Notes: generated by a model not told the origin, from the sequence alone. Positions 1-11,679 are shown, counted from the first letter of the stretch. The stretch is 64,000 nucleotides of DNA from Anniella stebbinsi (GCA_029215795.1 JARDYH010000003.1:264897562-264961561); one strand, 5' to 3'. Numbers and translations are program-made.

Positions 1-1825
1 AAGAGAGATTGGACCTGAAGGAGGACTGATTTCCCCCCTCAACTCTATTTCCACACCTCCAAGAGTACTTGAGCCTCGTGGAAAAGGGTCATGAGGCAGA
101 TTAATCACTAGGTGGCACTGGACTTAATTGCTACTAGGTAGTTGCACGGGATTCCTATTGCCCTTCTGTTCTTGTTTAGGAGAGGCCATAAAATTCTTTC
201 CTCGCTTCCTGACTGGTGTGTCCTCTAAGCCTTCCCTTACAGGCCTCAAAGGATTGTTGCATGGTCAGAAGACTAAGAATGCAAACCCACTAAGTCATTG
301 CATTAGCAACGCTGGAGATAAATTTGGAAAGCATAGTTTTTATCGGAAGATTTGGTTCTAAAATGCTAGCAAAGTGCTGACTGTCTGACCTTCTCTTTAA
401 GTTAGGGTGGAACAAAGGTAGATGCATTATGCTTATTAATATGTGTCTCCTCAACAGAATCTGAGCAGCCAAGGAGACCACCTGCATGATTGGAAGACAT
501 CAGGGGTATAACCTGAAAACAATTATCAGAGTGCTTCTACCACTTCTGGCAGGCACCCAAATGCTCCGTCTAAACGTAAGGGTGATTTAGAGGGCCTTTT
601 GGGGCCTGTAAACTAACCATATCTCACATTTGAGAAAGCCATAACAATCCCAATTCAACTTGATTATTAGAGCCAATATTTTATTTAAGACTACAGTCAT
701 GGGTAGGAGCGACTAAGGGGTTCTCCACACCAAGCGTTTTATGTCCCACAACTTTACCAGGGCTTCTGCTTCCATATTCTTTGCGGGATTAAGGTCTCTT
801 TTCACACCCTTCTGCTTTTCCCCCCTGGGGAGTTCTTTTATCTGCAAGGTCTATATGTTTCATTATACAGCCACTAGATGGTGCTGCGTTATAGCGCCAC
901 TTCCTCTTTTCACAGAGAAAATCAGCTCGGAATAGTTAAATAGCTCATTATTGGTGTTCTTTTTAAAAAATGGGATGAAGGTCAGAATGGATGGGAGAGG
1001 CTCTGGAGTTTGACAACACCACATAAAGGACTCACAAACTTCTAGGAATAAACAATCTCGATCGCAGGATAACAACCCTGTGCGGAGAAGCCTTTATACA
1101 GATCGTCTGGTAATGTAAGGCTCACTTATGTATGAAGAAAACTCATCTTAGAACATTGATTTTCAGACTATGGGCATGAATCCAATATTACATGCACAGA
1201 CATCCACTCACACAATGGAAGTTTCTCTGCAGCCCCCACTCACCCAGCCCTGACATGGCCTCCAAATCTGCTCTGGAGGGTTCCCTAGCCTTCTTGCACA
1301 GATGTCGGGGGGGGGGGGGTTCTGCGGTGAGATTGGGAAATCTGATCCACCAGTGGAGTCTGTTCTGCAAATAGAAGGACACCATTGAATATAGTCCTGT
1401 AAGTGAGGATACACTGGCATGGGCCAAAACCACGCACAAGGGTACATTTTAAGAATAACCCATCATGTTGGATTCTTCCACTCTGGGTCTATCACATTTT
1501 AATACAGCAGTTAAAGTGTTCCTTCATTTTGGTGCTTTGAGAAACAATGCCTTAGAATCATCACCCACAAGGTGAGATGGGCATTTAGGGAGATAGATTT
1601 AGGTTAAATGCAACCTGCTCCGTTGCAGCATTCCCTAATAGTTATACAGACATTCCAGAATTGTTTTTATACTGGATTAAAATAGTTATTTCACGAGATT
1701 GGGTTTTTTAAATTGTATTTTCTCATTTTCTGCTGTTTGTTATTGAACAGGGTTATAGAAATACAGTAAAGAGAAGAAAAGCAGTAGTAACATGTAAGGC
1801 TTGGAACTCTGCAACGGATCACTCC
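1..1825. other. Unique non-coding DNA, no gene seen
   Basis: No frame here resembles a known protein and stop codons are frequent on both strands. A guanine run lies near 1308-1319. A short stretch near 880-900 (the context of GCCACTAGATGGTGCTGCG) resembles the interior of the MITE at 55411-55756, which suggests an old fragment, but its ends cannot be found. Confidence 0.5.
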
Positions 1826-1906
1826 TCACTGATTGTTCTGAACCACCCAGAGAGGTTAGGCTAGTGGATGATATAGAAATTAAATAAATAAATAAAATAA
1901 GTCGGA
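1826..1906 (+). repeat. L2-type LINE 3' end fragment
   Basis: The stretch reads like the terminal 3' UTR of L2-type LINEs: a CCACCCAGAGAGGTTAGGCT segment, then 'gatatagaaattaaataaa' running into an AAAT-rich tail. The same layout (ACCGCCCAGAGAGCTTC, then a simple tail) recurs elsewhere in the window. It is a 5'-truncated remnant with no coding part. Confidence 0.65.
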
Positions 1907-2301
1907 AACATTTTGTTGCAGGTCCTCATTTGCCCTTTGGAACATTCTCAAAGGGACCTTCCAAGGAAACAAGCCCCAGATGAATCCAGATACAGCAGGG
2001 GTGTTGGTTCCCAGTTGCTAGGCAACAGTAACACGCTTCCTCCTCCCATTCTATTGCCGGCCCGACAAAATGGCCACCTTCATGGTGTCTTTCTTCTGAG
2101 ACTTGGGTGTGGCACTGGGCTTGCCTAGCCACCCCATGAGCCTTGTTGTGTGTGAGAAGCCATGTAATGATGTCCAGGGCTTGGATTAAAGATAGATCAA
2201 TCCAAATGGGGTCCTCAAAAAAAAAAAGAAGAAGAAAAAGAAATGTGGTGTATCCTTCCCAGTGATGCAACAAGGGCTGGACCTTGGACCAAAGTCCAAG
2301 G

Positions 2302-2521
2302 CAGTGGAGGCTAATGGCTCCAATTTCAAAGGGCCCTTATACCCATTCTGGGTTTCAGTCAGAACCAGCAAGAACTCTAAAGGAGCTATCCAAGGTGCTG
2401 ATCCCTATCCCCAGAATAGGTTCAGAACTTTGGATCACTCCTTTAGAGATCTTGCTGGTTCTGACTGAAGCCCAGTATGGATTCATAGCCCCACCAAAAT
2501 CATAGCCACCAGCCTCCACTA
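2302..2521. mobile_element. hAT-type MITE, CAGTGG ends, copy 1
   Basis: The element is 220 bp, starting CAGTGGAGGCTAATGGCTCC and ending in the inverse form (GGCTGGTGG read on the minus strand). The middle is also inverted: AACCAGCAAGA pairs with TCTTGCTGGTT. The flanks GTCCAAGG (2294-2301) and GCCCAAGG (2522-2529) are an 8-bp target duplication with one mismatch. CAGNG ends with an 8-bp duplication are typical of hAT transposons. There is no coding capacity, so movement would depend on a transposase made elsewhere. Confidence 0.85.
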
Positions 2522-2529
2522 GCCCAAGG

Positions 2530-3502
2530 CCCCAGCTCAAGGGGCCCCAAATGACCATCCAGAGAGTGGCAAATGATGGGGGCAGTCCCAGTCCCTGGGA
2601 CCCGTGTTGCAGCATATAACTTATTTTATTTTAAAATGTTTTATGGCTGTATCATTGCTATGGATGCTCAGTTTGATATTTTTACTTTCAATAGATACCA
2701 TCCTTTTCTATAACGAAACAGAGTTTCTTCCCAAGCCAATGTGTTTATATTCATGCTGTGCCAAATCCCTTCCTGGGCATTCACAACTTCTTCACATCCC
2801 TGCAAAAGAAACAGGATTTTTTTTCCTGCTTCCTTCGAAGAGATGGGGAGAATTTTTGAGAAATCTCTGAGTGCACAGTGGTTACGGGTGTTCCTTACGG
2901 TATCTTTTTCAACTTACGTCCCATTCTCTTCCCTCATTTTTTGGATTTTTTTTTTAAAAAAAATGTTAATGATTTTTACTGTAAATTTCAACAAAACAAA
3001 AACGGAACAGGAAGAGGAGGAGGAGGAGGAGTAAATACATAATTGAATGTAATTATGTATTATTTTCGGATGTGATTTCTTTTCGCCCCTTTCCCCACAA
3101 TGAACAGTAAAAAATAAAATAGAATGAAAAATTTGGCAGAGCATTAGTTTATATCAAGGCAGCAGAAGCAAACTTTGCTTTATTCCTGCAGTCATGACGG
3201 AGCTATACTTTACGTGATTTTAAAATGGGAAAGTGCAACTGCTCAGAGTATTGCTTTTAAATAATAATAATAATAATAATGGCTGGTATAATGGTTTGTG
3301 GGGGGTGGAGAGCTTGTTCCAACATATCAGGAATGTAGAAGTAGTTTAAAAACAGGGAATGATGGTTTTGGTGTTGGGATCAGAAATGTTCCTTTGTGTA
3401 TCACAATGGAAGTAATTACACAAGACCAAGACTGTTAAATCCAGGGCCTAAAATTACCTAGCTGCACCACTAACATTCCCTCCTAAAAGAGATTCTCATG
3501 TT
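2530..3502. other. Unique DNA with short simple repeats
   Basis: AT-rich sequence with no convincing gene. It holds a GAG run near 3014-3031, an (ATA)n tract near 3260-3280 and T-rich tracts. The small open frames that cross the GAG run are low-complexity artefacts. Confidence 0.5.
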
Positions 3503-3510
3503 GATATCTC

Positions 3511-3684
3511 CAGTGAAGGCTGGAGGTTCCGGTGTCAGCGAGGCAAATGAATCCGCTCTGGGTTTTCAGTCAGAACTCTGCAGGAGTTATCCAAGGTGCA
3601 CCTTAGATAGCTCTTTTAGAGTTCTGACTGAAACCTGGAGCAGATTCATCACCTCACTGACATCAGAGCCACCAACCTCCACTG
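3511..3684. mobile_element. hAT-type MITE, CAGTG ends, copy 2
   Basis: The element is 174 bp and related to the one at 2302-2521. It starts CAGTGAAGGCTGGAGG and ends in CCAACCTCCACTG. The internal segment AGTCAGAACTCT pairs with AGAGTTCTGACT. The flanking 8-mers are identical, GATATCTC at 3503-3510 and 3685-3692, a perfect target duplication. It is a non-autonomous hAT-type element, about 1 kb from its relative. Confidence 0.9.
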
Positions 3685-3692
3685 GATATCTC

Positions 3693-4524
3693 CATATTGT
3701 TTCCCACATTCAGGCCATAGTGTAGCCTTATTTTGGCCACTGTCTTGCTGGCACTTGCTGAGTTTGCTTTTAGAAGGAGTGATGTCAATTCATACGTCCT
3801 CTTCGATCGCCTATAACGTGGGCACCTTATGGTCAACCTCTCTGTAATCTGGCACATCTGATGTGCCACCATAGTAGAATTCCAAAGAACTGATGTTGGT
3901 GTTTTTTTCCACCTTCCCTCTAAATGTCTTTTCGATTCTGAGCCCAAGGTCAGAGACCACCTTGATCTTTGTAAATTGTTCTTTTCAGCTACAGCATGTA
4001 GTAAAAAAGACTTTAAATAAAATCACTTTAGATGAAAAATACCAAATTTATAGGTGAAAGAAGTCTTTGGCTGGGTTGTTCATTGAAAGCAATAGGAAAT
4101 AAAAAATAAATATGAATGAGAAATGAATGGATTTCTTTTCCTCTAAAAAAAATTCTGCCCTACATGTTTCAATTTCTAGGGATTAAACAATCTGTCAATT
4201 TTGGTTTCTCTCCATTTCTCATTTTTCCAATCTTCCATCCATTCTGTCCTGTTTCTGCTTCAGTCCACAAAAAACAAAACAAACAAACAAACAAACCATA
4301 ATTTTTTTGCATATGACTCCCAATATATGCAGTTTGCATGAAATGCTCCTAATATACACATTTTTTGTAAATAGTTTTCTCTTATACAATGCTTATTTAT
4401 ACTTCCCCCCCATAAATATATTGATTTTTGTTTGTGCATGTTTCCCCAATAAACACATTTTTCCATGCATGTTTTTTTCAGAGAAATGTAGTGCGAAATT
4501 TGGAGAAGTGCGTCCCAGATCACA
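3693..4524. other. Non-coding DNA with degenerate AT-rich repetition
   Basis: No gene is recognisable. From about 4300 to 4500 a loosely periodic motif (variants of CTCCTAATATACACATTTTT with GCATG blocks) recurs, suggesting a decayed short tandem repeat or part of an old element. Similar wording appears near 54660-54860. Confidence 0.4.
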
Positions 4525-5590
4525 TATTTTATTTTATTTTATTTTATTTATTTGTTATATTTTTAATCCACCCAACAAGCAACATTCTCTAGGCCAATCA
4601 CAAACAGCCAAAAGGCTACACAGACAATCAAAAACACAAAATACAATACGAACATTTTAACGAATACAATACAATATTTATTTATTAAAATATTTGTATC
4701 CCGCCCTAAACTATTAAGAACTCAAGGCAGTGTACAGAGAGGCCCAAGCCATGTCATTGCCAACACCTTGAATTCCGACCAGAAGTATATAGGCAGCCAG
4801 TGTAATTCCTTTAAGACTGATGTTTTATGGTCGCGATATTCCAGCCAGCAATCTAGCTGCAGCATTTTGCAGCAGCTTCCAAGTAGTCTTCAAGGGCAGC
4901 ACCACATTGAATGCATTGCAGTAGTCTAATAGGGAAGTTAACAGCGCATGCACTACTGTGGTTAGGTTGTCCTAGCCACAGTCCAATCAACACAGGAATA
5001 GATAGAACAGCCATAAAATCTAAAACTAGGTCTTGCAAAAAGCAATCCTAAGGCCCCACAGGAATAGACAGAACAGCATTAGGACATTTCAAATTCCTGG
5101 GTCTGAGGTCAGAGATAGCATTCTGACCTTGGAACCAAGAGTCTGAGCTTCCCTCTCCCTCCCCCTTATAGCCAGCATGGAGAGAACCATGTTGGCTGAC
5201 TCTACGAGATTATAAAAGCAACCACGGGGAGGAGATAAAGGGGGTGTCTTCATGAGACGGGAGTCCGGTTTATGCATGCCTCCTGCTCTGCACTGGATGC
5301 TTGTAAGCCTCCAAGTGCAGAGGCTTAGGAGTATCAAGGATGGATCTCATAGGATTGTGCCCTAAATTGCCTGGGAGAAAGAAAATGTCTTTGACGGCTG
5401 GGTGCTAAAGAGATATTAATGTAGGCACCAGGCAAAACCCTTTGCGGAGGTCATTTGATATGTGGGGTGCCACAACTGAGAAGGCCTTCTGCTTTGTAGC
5501 CACCTGCCTAGCTTCCTTTAGTGGGGTCACCTGGAAAAAGGCCTGCAAAGATGACCTAAGGGTCCAAGCAGGTACATACAGGAGGAGACG
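4525..5590 (-). mobile_element. Decayed L2-type LINE, 3' part
   Basis: Read on the minus strand this is a 5'-truncated L2-type LINE. An (ATTTT)n tail lies near 4530-4550, and a second tail with GTATCCCGCCC starts near 4675, so two insertions may be stacked. Upstream are the phrases 'ggcagccagtgtaattcc' and 'gcagcattttgcagcagctt', the antisense of the L2 ORF2 C-terminal region (…KLQ.VQNAAAR…). The reading frame is broken. The closest intact comparison in the window is the LINE at 30.0-31.8 kb. Confidence 0.75.
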
Positions 5591-6795
5591 TTCCTTTGGC
5601 TACTGATTTGGGAGATGTGAATTTAGTGAGTTCTTATCAACACGTAGGCAGAATTAAATTCTCTCCCATCTCTACCACAGAGAGATTTATGGGACCTGTG
5701 TACCACTGTGCTCCTGAAACCCAGTTTCAATGGAGGAAAGAAGATTTCCCACTGCAAGCTGCCTTTAATCTGTTTTCAATTTCTCCTTCTTTTTCTTTCC
5801 CCCATCTTTTTTCTTTTCTAGCCACATAAAACAGCATAATGAAGTCGTATTTCATTTGAATATAGTTTATTAATGAAACAAAACACTAATCTATTAATCA
5901 ATTGAAAACAACTTGGTAAAAGGGAGGAAAGCTATTTTTAATTCCTCCCTTCCCCCCCCCCAAAAGGGGGAACACACACACACACACATCCATTTTAAAA
6001 GGGGGCCCATTATCTCTACAGGTTTCTCGGCTGAAGTTAAAAATCTGAAAATGATTTTTCATTCATTTCTCATTAATATGCAAAATTATTCAAATGAGGC
6101 AGTAATTAACCATCTACTCAGTAGAAAACCTTTTCATGATAATTTATGATAAACTCGGTTGCAGCTTTGATTGAGAATGGGAAGCTAGCGTGCATACAAA
6201 AAAGCACCTGAAAAAAAAAATATTTTTAAACACCTAACTTATTGCTCAGCTAATTACATGGTAACCATGTTCGCAGTTTATTTCAAAGGCAGGCCTATGG
6301 GCAAATATAATGCAGGCGTAACATCCTTGTGTGCCTGTCCTACATTTCATCAGAGAGTTTTCTTTTCTTTTACATCTCCCTGCGCATTCTCCGTCGGCAT
6401 GAAGGGACCCATGCGCAGGCCCGGCGGTCCCCTTCGATGTACCCTCCCCATGCTTTTCTGTGGGGCTTGTGTGGGTGCAGGCCGCTCAAATGATCTGGGT
6501 ATCATAAATTAAAATTGCATTTCATATGCAGGGGGGGGGAAGCATGTTTCTTTCTTGAGGGCCCCTCAAATGCAGGCCTGCCCTCACCTTTTCTGAGTTT
6601 CGTACAACAGCATAGAGCAAAAAGAAGGGGGATAGTTTGGAGGGTGTTTTTTAAAAAAATGATGATGTTTTTATCTCAATGCTCGGATGAATTTTTGCAT
6701 CCCGGCTCATGGGCAAATCAGACGTAGAGGCCTGCCCTCGAGCTTAATCATTATAAAGACAAAAAGACCCACAAGAGAAGGGAAATAGAGACTAT
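5591..6795. other. Unique DNA, possibly regulatory, no gene seen
   Basis: A short CA tract lies at 5973-5989. The segment 5860-6260 is AT-rich, lacks repeat hallmarks and contains many homeodomain-like TAAT cores, so it could be a conserved non-coding element; this is speculative. From about 6290 to 6740 AGGCAGGCCT at one end and AGGCCTGCCC at the other hint at a further MITE, but its bounds are unclear. Confidence 0.35.
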
Positions 6796-7018
6796 GGCCA
6801 GATCTACACCAAGGAGGATATAAAGGTATGAAAGCGGTATGAAAGCGGTATGTAAGAGGCAGGAGCCACACGACTGCTTTATAGCGGTATTGAAGTGCAC
6901 TGACAACTGTTGGGGCCCATTGACACACACCGTATACCGCTATATCCTGCTTGGTGTGGCTCCTGCCTTTTATATACCGCTTTCATACCGCTATATCCTG
7001 CTTGGTGTAGACCTGGCC
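6796..7018. mobile_element. GGCC-ended MITE (GGCCAGATCTACACC family)
   Basis: The 223-bp element has long inverted ends, GGCCAGATCTACACCAAG left and CTTGGTGTAGACCTGGCC right. Internal repeats of TATGAAAGCGG on the left pair with CCGCTTTCATA on the right, and most of the element folds back. The flanking triplets are TAT and TTT, near-matching 3-bp duplications. Relatives are at 24551, 46407, 49524 and 50877. The superfamily is undecided; a 3-bp duplication with GG..CC ends best recalls PIF/Harbinger. Confidence 0.85.
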
Positions 7019-7306
7019 TTTGCCAGAACAAAGTGGTGTGTTGTGAATAGGCATTTAGGTCCAGTTGTACCCAGGCCGAACTTCCATTGCTGCCATTCTT
7101 GCTTGAATGGAAGATATGCTTCCATCTTGTGCCATGTCCCCCTTGCTGGGGGCAGAGGCCAGAGCGTTCTCCTTCCCCTCTCTTCTGTAGTCCCAAGGCA
7201 ATCGGCATTTGGAGCAGAGTTCTTCTGGCAGGGAAGGAGAAAGCAAGCTCACTGCACCCACTGGTTTTCTGTTGGTCGGCCAGGGCTAAGCTAGCCTTCC
7301 CCAGTC

Positions 7307-7571
7307 GGGGCCGGCCCTACCGTTAAGCAGGGTGAAGCAGTTGCCTCAGGCCGCAGATGCTAGGAGGTGGCAGCAAGGTGTTGCAGGAGAGAGCTGTGTG
7401 CCTCACGGCCTGCCCTGTATTCCCTAAGCTAGCCTGTTGCTTTCAGGTTCAATGGAGGATGCTATCTCATCATGAGTGTTGAAGAATCAGTCTAACCAGC
7501 TTTTCTATATGAAATGGGAGAGGGACATCTTGGTCTTCACCTCAGGGAGCAAAATGTCTTGGGCCAGCCCT
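7307..7571. mobile_element. MITE-like element with GGGGCCGGCCC end
   Basis: The left end GGGGCCGGCCCTACC is matched in inverse at the right by TTGGGCCAGCCC. Subterminal GCCTCAGGC on the left pairs with CACCTCAGGGAG on the right. There is no open frame and no clean target duplication, so the ends may be off by a few bases. Non-autonomous DNA element is the likeliest reading. Confidence 0.6.
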
Positions 7572-7623
7572 GTCTCCAGTGATGTCCTTCCTGTAAGGCA
7601 TAGTAGGTGCAACCTCTGAGTGC

Positions 7624-7835
7624 CCCATAAGAACATAAGAAGAGTCATGCTGGATTAGACCCTTCTAGTCCAGCATTCTGTTCACACAGTGGCCGATCAG
7701 CTGCCCATAGGAAACCCACAAGCAGGATTTGAGTGCAACAGCACCCACCCACCCATGTTCCCCACAACTGCTGTATATAGGCATATGGCTTCTGATTATG
7801 AATAGCCATCAGGACTGGGATAACTTGATTCTCTG
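7624..7835 (-). mobile_element. CR1-type LINE 3' end
   Basis: On the plus strand it reads ATAAGAACATAAGAAGAGTC, then 'ctagtccagcattctgttc' and 'cacagtggcc'. This is the antisense of the CR1 terminal region ending in the TTCTTATGTTCTTATG repeat. Only the last 200 bp or so remain, which fits target-primed 5' truncation. Confidence 0.8.
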
Positions 7836-8339
7836 ATTGGTGGAAAAGACAGTGTATCCTTCCTCTCGCTTCTGCTAGATGGCCAAATCACTGTCGTTAG
7901 AGGACCAAAGAACCTCTGTGGCTCAGAGTGCCTATTACAAGCTTAGGCTGGTATGCCAACTGGACCCATTTCTGGACAGGGTTATCCCAGCCATTGAGAT
8001 CCATTCTTTGGTAATCTCGAGATTGGATTACTGAAATGCACTTTATGTGGGGCTGGTTCGAAAGCTGCGGTTAGTGAAGAAGGCAGCGGCAAGGTTACAG
8101 ACTGTAGTGCTTTGCACAAATGTAACTTTAGTTGCATTCTTCTCTTACGCATGGTGAAAAACTTACTTTCTGCTAGAATAATGCCACTGAGCTGATGGAA
8201 ATACACAGCTGGATACTGCCCCACAATTGTTAGCTAAAAACCCATTTATTCCTGGAAAATTTGTAAATAGTTTGGAAAGATTTTTTTTATTATTTATTTA
8301 TTTTACTATTGTTGTGCCAAAAAAACTGATTCTTCCATT

Positions 8340-9056
8340 TCCAGCATTTTGGGGAGGGGGGAATGAAAACTCTGGCAAAATAGTATGGGGGAGTTGAGCA
8401 TTTTGAATAACTTTCTCCTGGAGAGGAGGACAGAGTTTCAACTTACATTTTGAAGTGTAAGCGTTGGCTGAGGAGCCTTCTTTTTATTTTTGAATTTTTT
8501 CCAAAATAAAACAAGGCCCTGCACTTGTAGGCGCGCAGGACTTTTCTCCAACCCAGCAGCTCTTTCTCAACTCACTGGAGACCACAAGACTTTGCCCTCT
8601 CCAATAGTCATCCAGGAAAGGCTTGGAAGCAGAAGCTTCTTTGCAAAGCATGAGCAACCGGGGCTTTTAGAGCTTTAGAAAAACACTGTTCTTCCTTGCA
8701 ACAGCACAGAGAAAGCAAGATAAGTGTTTTTCTAAAGATCAAAATGCCCCATTTGTTCTTTGCAAAGAAGCTTTTTGCAAAGAAGCTTCTGCAACTTGGG
8801 GGTGCTTCCTGAATGCCTATTGGAGAGGGAGAGGTCCTGTGGTCTCTTGGGAGTTCAAGAAGTACTGCCAGACTGGAGAAGAGTTTTGTGCTGGGGGCAT
8901 TTTACAATTAAAACAAAATAGTAAGAAGATCCCTCAGCCACTTCCCAAACTTAAAAAGGTATGTGGAAACCCTGTCCCTCCCTGCGAAAGAGACAGGGGG
9001 GAAATTGCCTCTTTTGCAGAGAGTGAAACAAACCCCCAAAATAGGGGCATGACTCA
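8340..9056. mobile_element. Large foldback (inverted-repeat) element
   Basis: The stretch is an imperfect inverted repeat about 720 bp long centred near 8705. Around the centre CTTTAGAAAAACACT (8673) pairs with AGTGTTTTTCTAAAG (ending 8737). Outward, GCAGAAGCTTCTTTGCAAA (8629) pairs with its inverse at 8774-8792, then CTCTCCAATAG with CTATTGGAGAG and GGCTGAGG with CCTCAGCC. The outermost pairing is ATTTTGGGG near 8345 with CCCCCAAAAT near 9035. There is no coding frame. Exact ends and target duplication could not be fixed. Confidence 0.7.
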
Positions 9057-9069
9057 ACACAGCACATTA

Positions 9070-9258
9070 GGGAATCATCATTTAGGAAGCTGCCTCTGTC
9101 CATCTAGCCCAGTATTGTCAACACTGACGGGCAACAGCTCTCCACGATTTCAGATAGGAGTTTTTCCAGCCCTATCTAGAGATGCCGGAAATTGAACTTT
9201 GGACCTTCCGCATGCTGTGCATATTCTCTATCACTATACAGCACCTCCCAAGGCTCAA
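9070..9258 (-). mobile_element. tRNA-derived SINE
   Basis: Plus-strand text AGGAAGCTGCCTCTGTCCAT, then GTCAACACTGACGGGCAACA, then GAAATTGAACTTTGGACCTT, is the antisense of a tRNA-derived SINE. The last piece is the reverse of the B box (GGTTCAATYCC class). The 5' (tRNA) part is at the high-coordinate end. The copy is diverged, so it is unlikely to be transcribed. Confidence 0.75.
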
Positions 9259-9270
9259 TGCCAGAGCACT

Positions 9271-9817
9271 GGCCATTTCTACACAGGCCTGTTTTTTCCA
9301 GAATCATCCCCGGGTCGTCCCTGTGCATCCAAATGACATACAGGGACTCCCGGGGGCGGGTGGTGGGGCACGGGTTTTCCCAGGGAGGAAGAATCCCTGG
9401 GAAAACCAGATTGTTCCCACCATCTCGGGAATGTCCCAAGACAGCAGTAGGTGTGGGCGCCTGTCCCGGCTGGTGCCTGCTTACTCGCGAGTAAGCAGGC
9501 ATCAGAAATGGGTGTGGCTCCATGCCCATCAGGGTAGAAGGGGGGAAGCAAGTCCACCAAGCATGGGAGGGTGGGGGGTGGGCCCCTCGATTTCGGGCAG
9601 TATTTTTCCCCCCACTTACCTTTTGTGTTGGAGCACAAGTGCACCAGTCAAATCTTCTTTTTTTAAAAAAAAAAATGGTGGCTATGACATTGCAACCCTC
9701 CAGGAAGAAGCCAGGACATCGCACTTCCTTTTGGAAAGAGGAGGATGACCCTGGAAGCAGGTATGTCCGGGATCGTCCCCCCTCCATCCCTCTACACCCG
9801 TAGGTGTAGAAAGAACA
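9271..9817. mobile_element. GGCC-ended DNA element (CCTTTCTACACC family), copy 1
   Basis: The 547-bp element runs from GGCCATTTCTACAC to GTGTAGAAAGAACA (mutated from GGTGTAGAAAGGGCC). ACT at 9268-9270 and 9818-9820 is a 3-bp target duplication. Inside, CCCGGGTCGTCCCTGTGCAT and 'ccgggatcgtccccc' mark symmetric subterminal blocks. The open frames of 100-236 codons within it are GC-rich and do not resemble transposases. It is non-autonomous. Confidence 0.85.
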
Positions 9818-9965
9818 ACTGACTCCAAATCCTGAACCAACCTCCATAACTGACTGCAAAGAAATGACCTTTCCCAACAGACACATTGAATTTCAATGTG
9901 AGCTTCATTCCAATGGTGGGGCTGGGCCAAATATACAAAAACTGTCAAGAAATGCCAGCATATGG

Positions 9966-10285
9966 TAGGGTGACCAGAAAAAATCCAGGTCAGGGCTCAT
10001 GTAACTTTAACAGTTGTAGAGAAAAGGGAATTTCAGCCAGGGTTATTTGTATGCAATTAGTTCCTGGTGAAATTCCCTCTTCATCACAACAGTTAAAGGT
10101 GCAGGGGCCCTACCTTCTTTTGTATATGGTCACTCTAGTATAGTGCCTGCACCTTTAACTGTTGTGATGAAGAGGGAATTTCACCAGGAACTAATTACAT
10201 ACAAATGACACTGGCTGAAATTCCCTTTTCTCTACAACTGTTAAAGTTACATGAGCCCTGACCTGGATTTTATCTGGTCACCCTA
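9966..10285 (-). mobile_element. TAGGGTGACC hAT MITE, copy 1 (inverted)
   Basis: The 320-bp element runs from TAGGGTGACCAG to CTGGTCACCCTA, with a perfect 8-bp target duplication GCATATGG (9958-9965 and 10286-10293). The whole element is near-palindromic (TTCCTGGTGAAATTCCCTCT and its inverse). The central segment of about 55 bp, with the internal TAGAGTGACC end, points the opposite way from the other nine copies. No coding capacity. Confidence 0.93.
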
Positions 10286-10293
10286 GCATATGG

Positions 10294-11028
10294 TAGCTTC
10301 TTACCTCTCACTGCCAGTAATTAAGTCTTAGGAGGGACATTCCAACCATTCAGAATGTGGGGGGAAACCGGCACCAAAGCCGGAAATCTCTAAATGACTG
10401 ATGGTTTGGGAAAGTGGGTGGGGCCAGGGGAAAAGGGTGTGGCCAACTGGGGAACCCAAGAGGGCCAGATTGGGACCCCAGGAGGACTGTAGTTGCCCTT
10501 GGGCCTGAGGTTCCCTTCCCCTAGACTACCTGGTAATAAAACTGAAGCTAGTGCAACATCAACATTACTAAGGCTGGCCTAAGAAGCCCTTAGTTCAAAT
10601 CTTGGTGGAGGGGGTGGGAGATCCATAGCAGAGCCACTAATGCATCTGAAGCCCCTGCTACTTCATTGTGACCAAAGTGGAAAATGAGGGTAGTTCCCCC
10701 CCCCTCATTTTCTCATGTAGCTTAATTGAATGGAAGGTGGAAATACTGTTGTGGGTGAGGGGCTCTCTCTGGGGGCTTGTTGTGGGAGCGGGGGACCTTT
10801 GCATCCAACAGACCCAAGGCACTCCTGACCCATTCCTCAAGCATCGTGTTTCACGCCTACTGCTAGCAGAACCATGACCGGCAACGCTCCTACTTCAATG
10901 GAGCTTTCTAGAAATGTGTCATAACTCTTCTGGTTATACCAAAATAGCATATTGTGAAAGCAACCTCAGAAAGAGGCAACCAATATGATCAAGGAAGTTG
11001 TAGTAACTCCCATCTGAGGACCGGTGAC
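10294..11028. other. Unique DNA, nothing recognised
   Basis: No repeat family, gene or RNA could be recognised in this stretch. Small overlapping frames at 10658-10877 on both strands have no family resemblance. Confidence 0.4.
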
Positions 11029-11031
11029 AAT

Positions 11032-11578
11032 GGCCCTTTCCACACCAGGCAAAACACTGGGATGCCCCCCGGCTGCTCCCTGTAAGTCCAAATGACGCAC
11101 AGGGAATCCCGGGGGTGGAGTAGGCACGGGATTTTTCCTGGTTAAGAGAAACCAGAAAAATCCCAATTCTTCTGCGACCCCAGGAATTTCCAGGGACCAC
11201 AGAAGAATGTGCCCGCCCATCCCGGGTGCAGCCGTGCTTACTCATGAGTAAGCACAGCTGCAAATTGGACCATACCACGCAGCTCCGTGACTATCGGGAG
11301 GGGGTGGCGCCAGTTTTGCCACCCCCTAACGGGCAGGGAGGGGGTGGGGGGCTGATCGCATGCATCACTTTTTTTCTTTCCCACTAACCTTTTGCGCAAG
11401 AGCGCTCCTGCGCTCTTCCTGGGTAGGAGGGGAAATGGCTGCCACGACGGCGCAACAGCCCAGGAACAGCCCGAGTCATCGCATTTTCAATGTGTATTGG
11501 GGCGACGAACCAGGAAGTGGCTACTTCCAGGCTCGCCGCCCCTCCAGCCCTCTACACCCCTCTGGTGTAGAAAGGGCC
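11032..11578. mobile_element. GGCC-ended DNA element (CCTTTCTACACC family), copy 2
   Basis: The element is 547 bp, the same length as copy 1, from GGCCCTTTCCACACC to GGTGTAGAAAGGGCC, with AAT duplicated at 11029-11031 and 11579-11581. Internal symmetric GGGATTTTTCCTGGTT and AACCAGAAAAATCCC blocks form a subterminal hairpin. A CpG-containing block near 11400-11530 (GCCACGACGGCGCAACAGCC) is shared with copies 1 and 4. No transposase is encoded. Confidence 0.9.
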
Positions 11579-11679
11579 AATGTTTGGAGCTTTCTAGCTT
11601 AGGAAAACGGCAAGGAAGAGTGAACATAATGTACGCATGGCATGGAGAAAGTGGATAGGATTTCCTCCCATGGCACATA

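Noticed and set aside
6287..6740. A further MITE with GGCAGGCCT ends
   Set aside because: Only about 9 bp of terminal pairing and no target duplication or second copy were found.
9176..9886. Long open frame of 236 codons on the minus strand
   Set aside because: It spans a GGCC-ended element and its flanks, is matched by overlapping frames on the other strand, and shows no protein family. It is a GC-content artefact.
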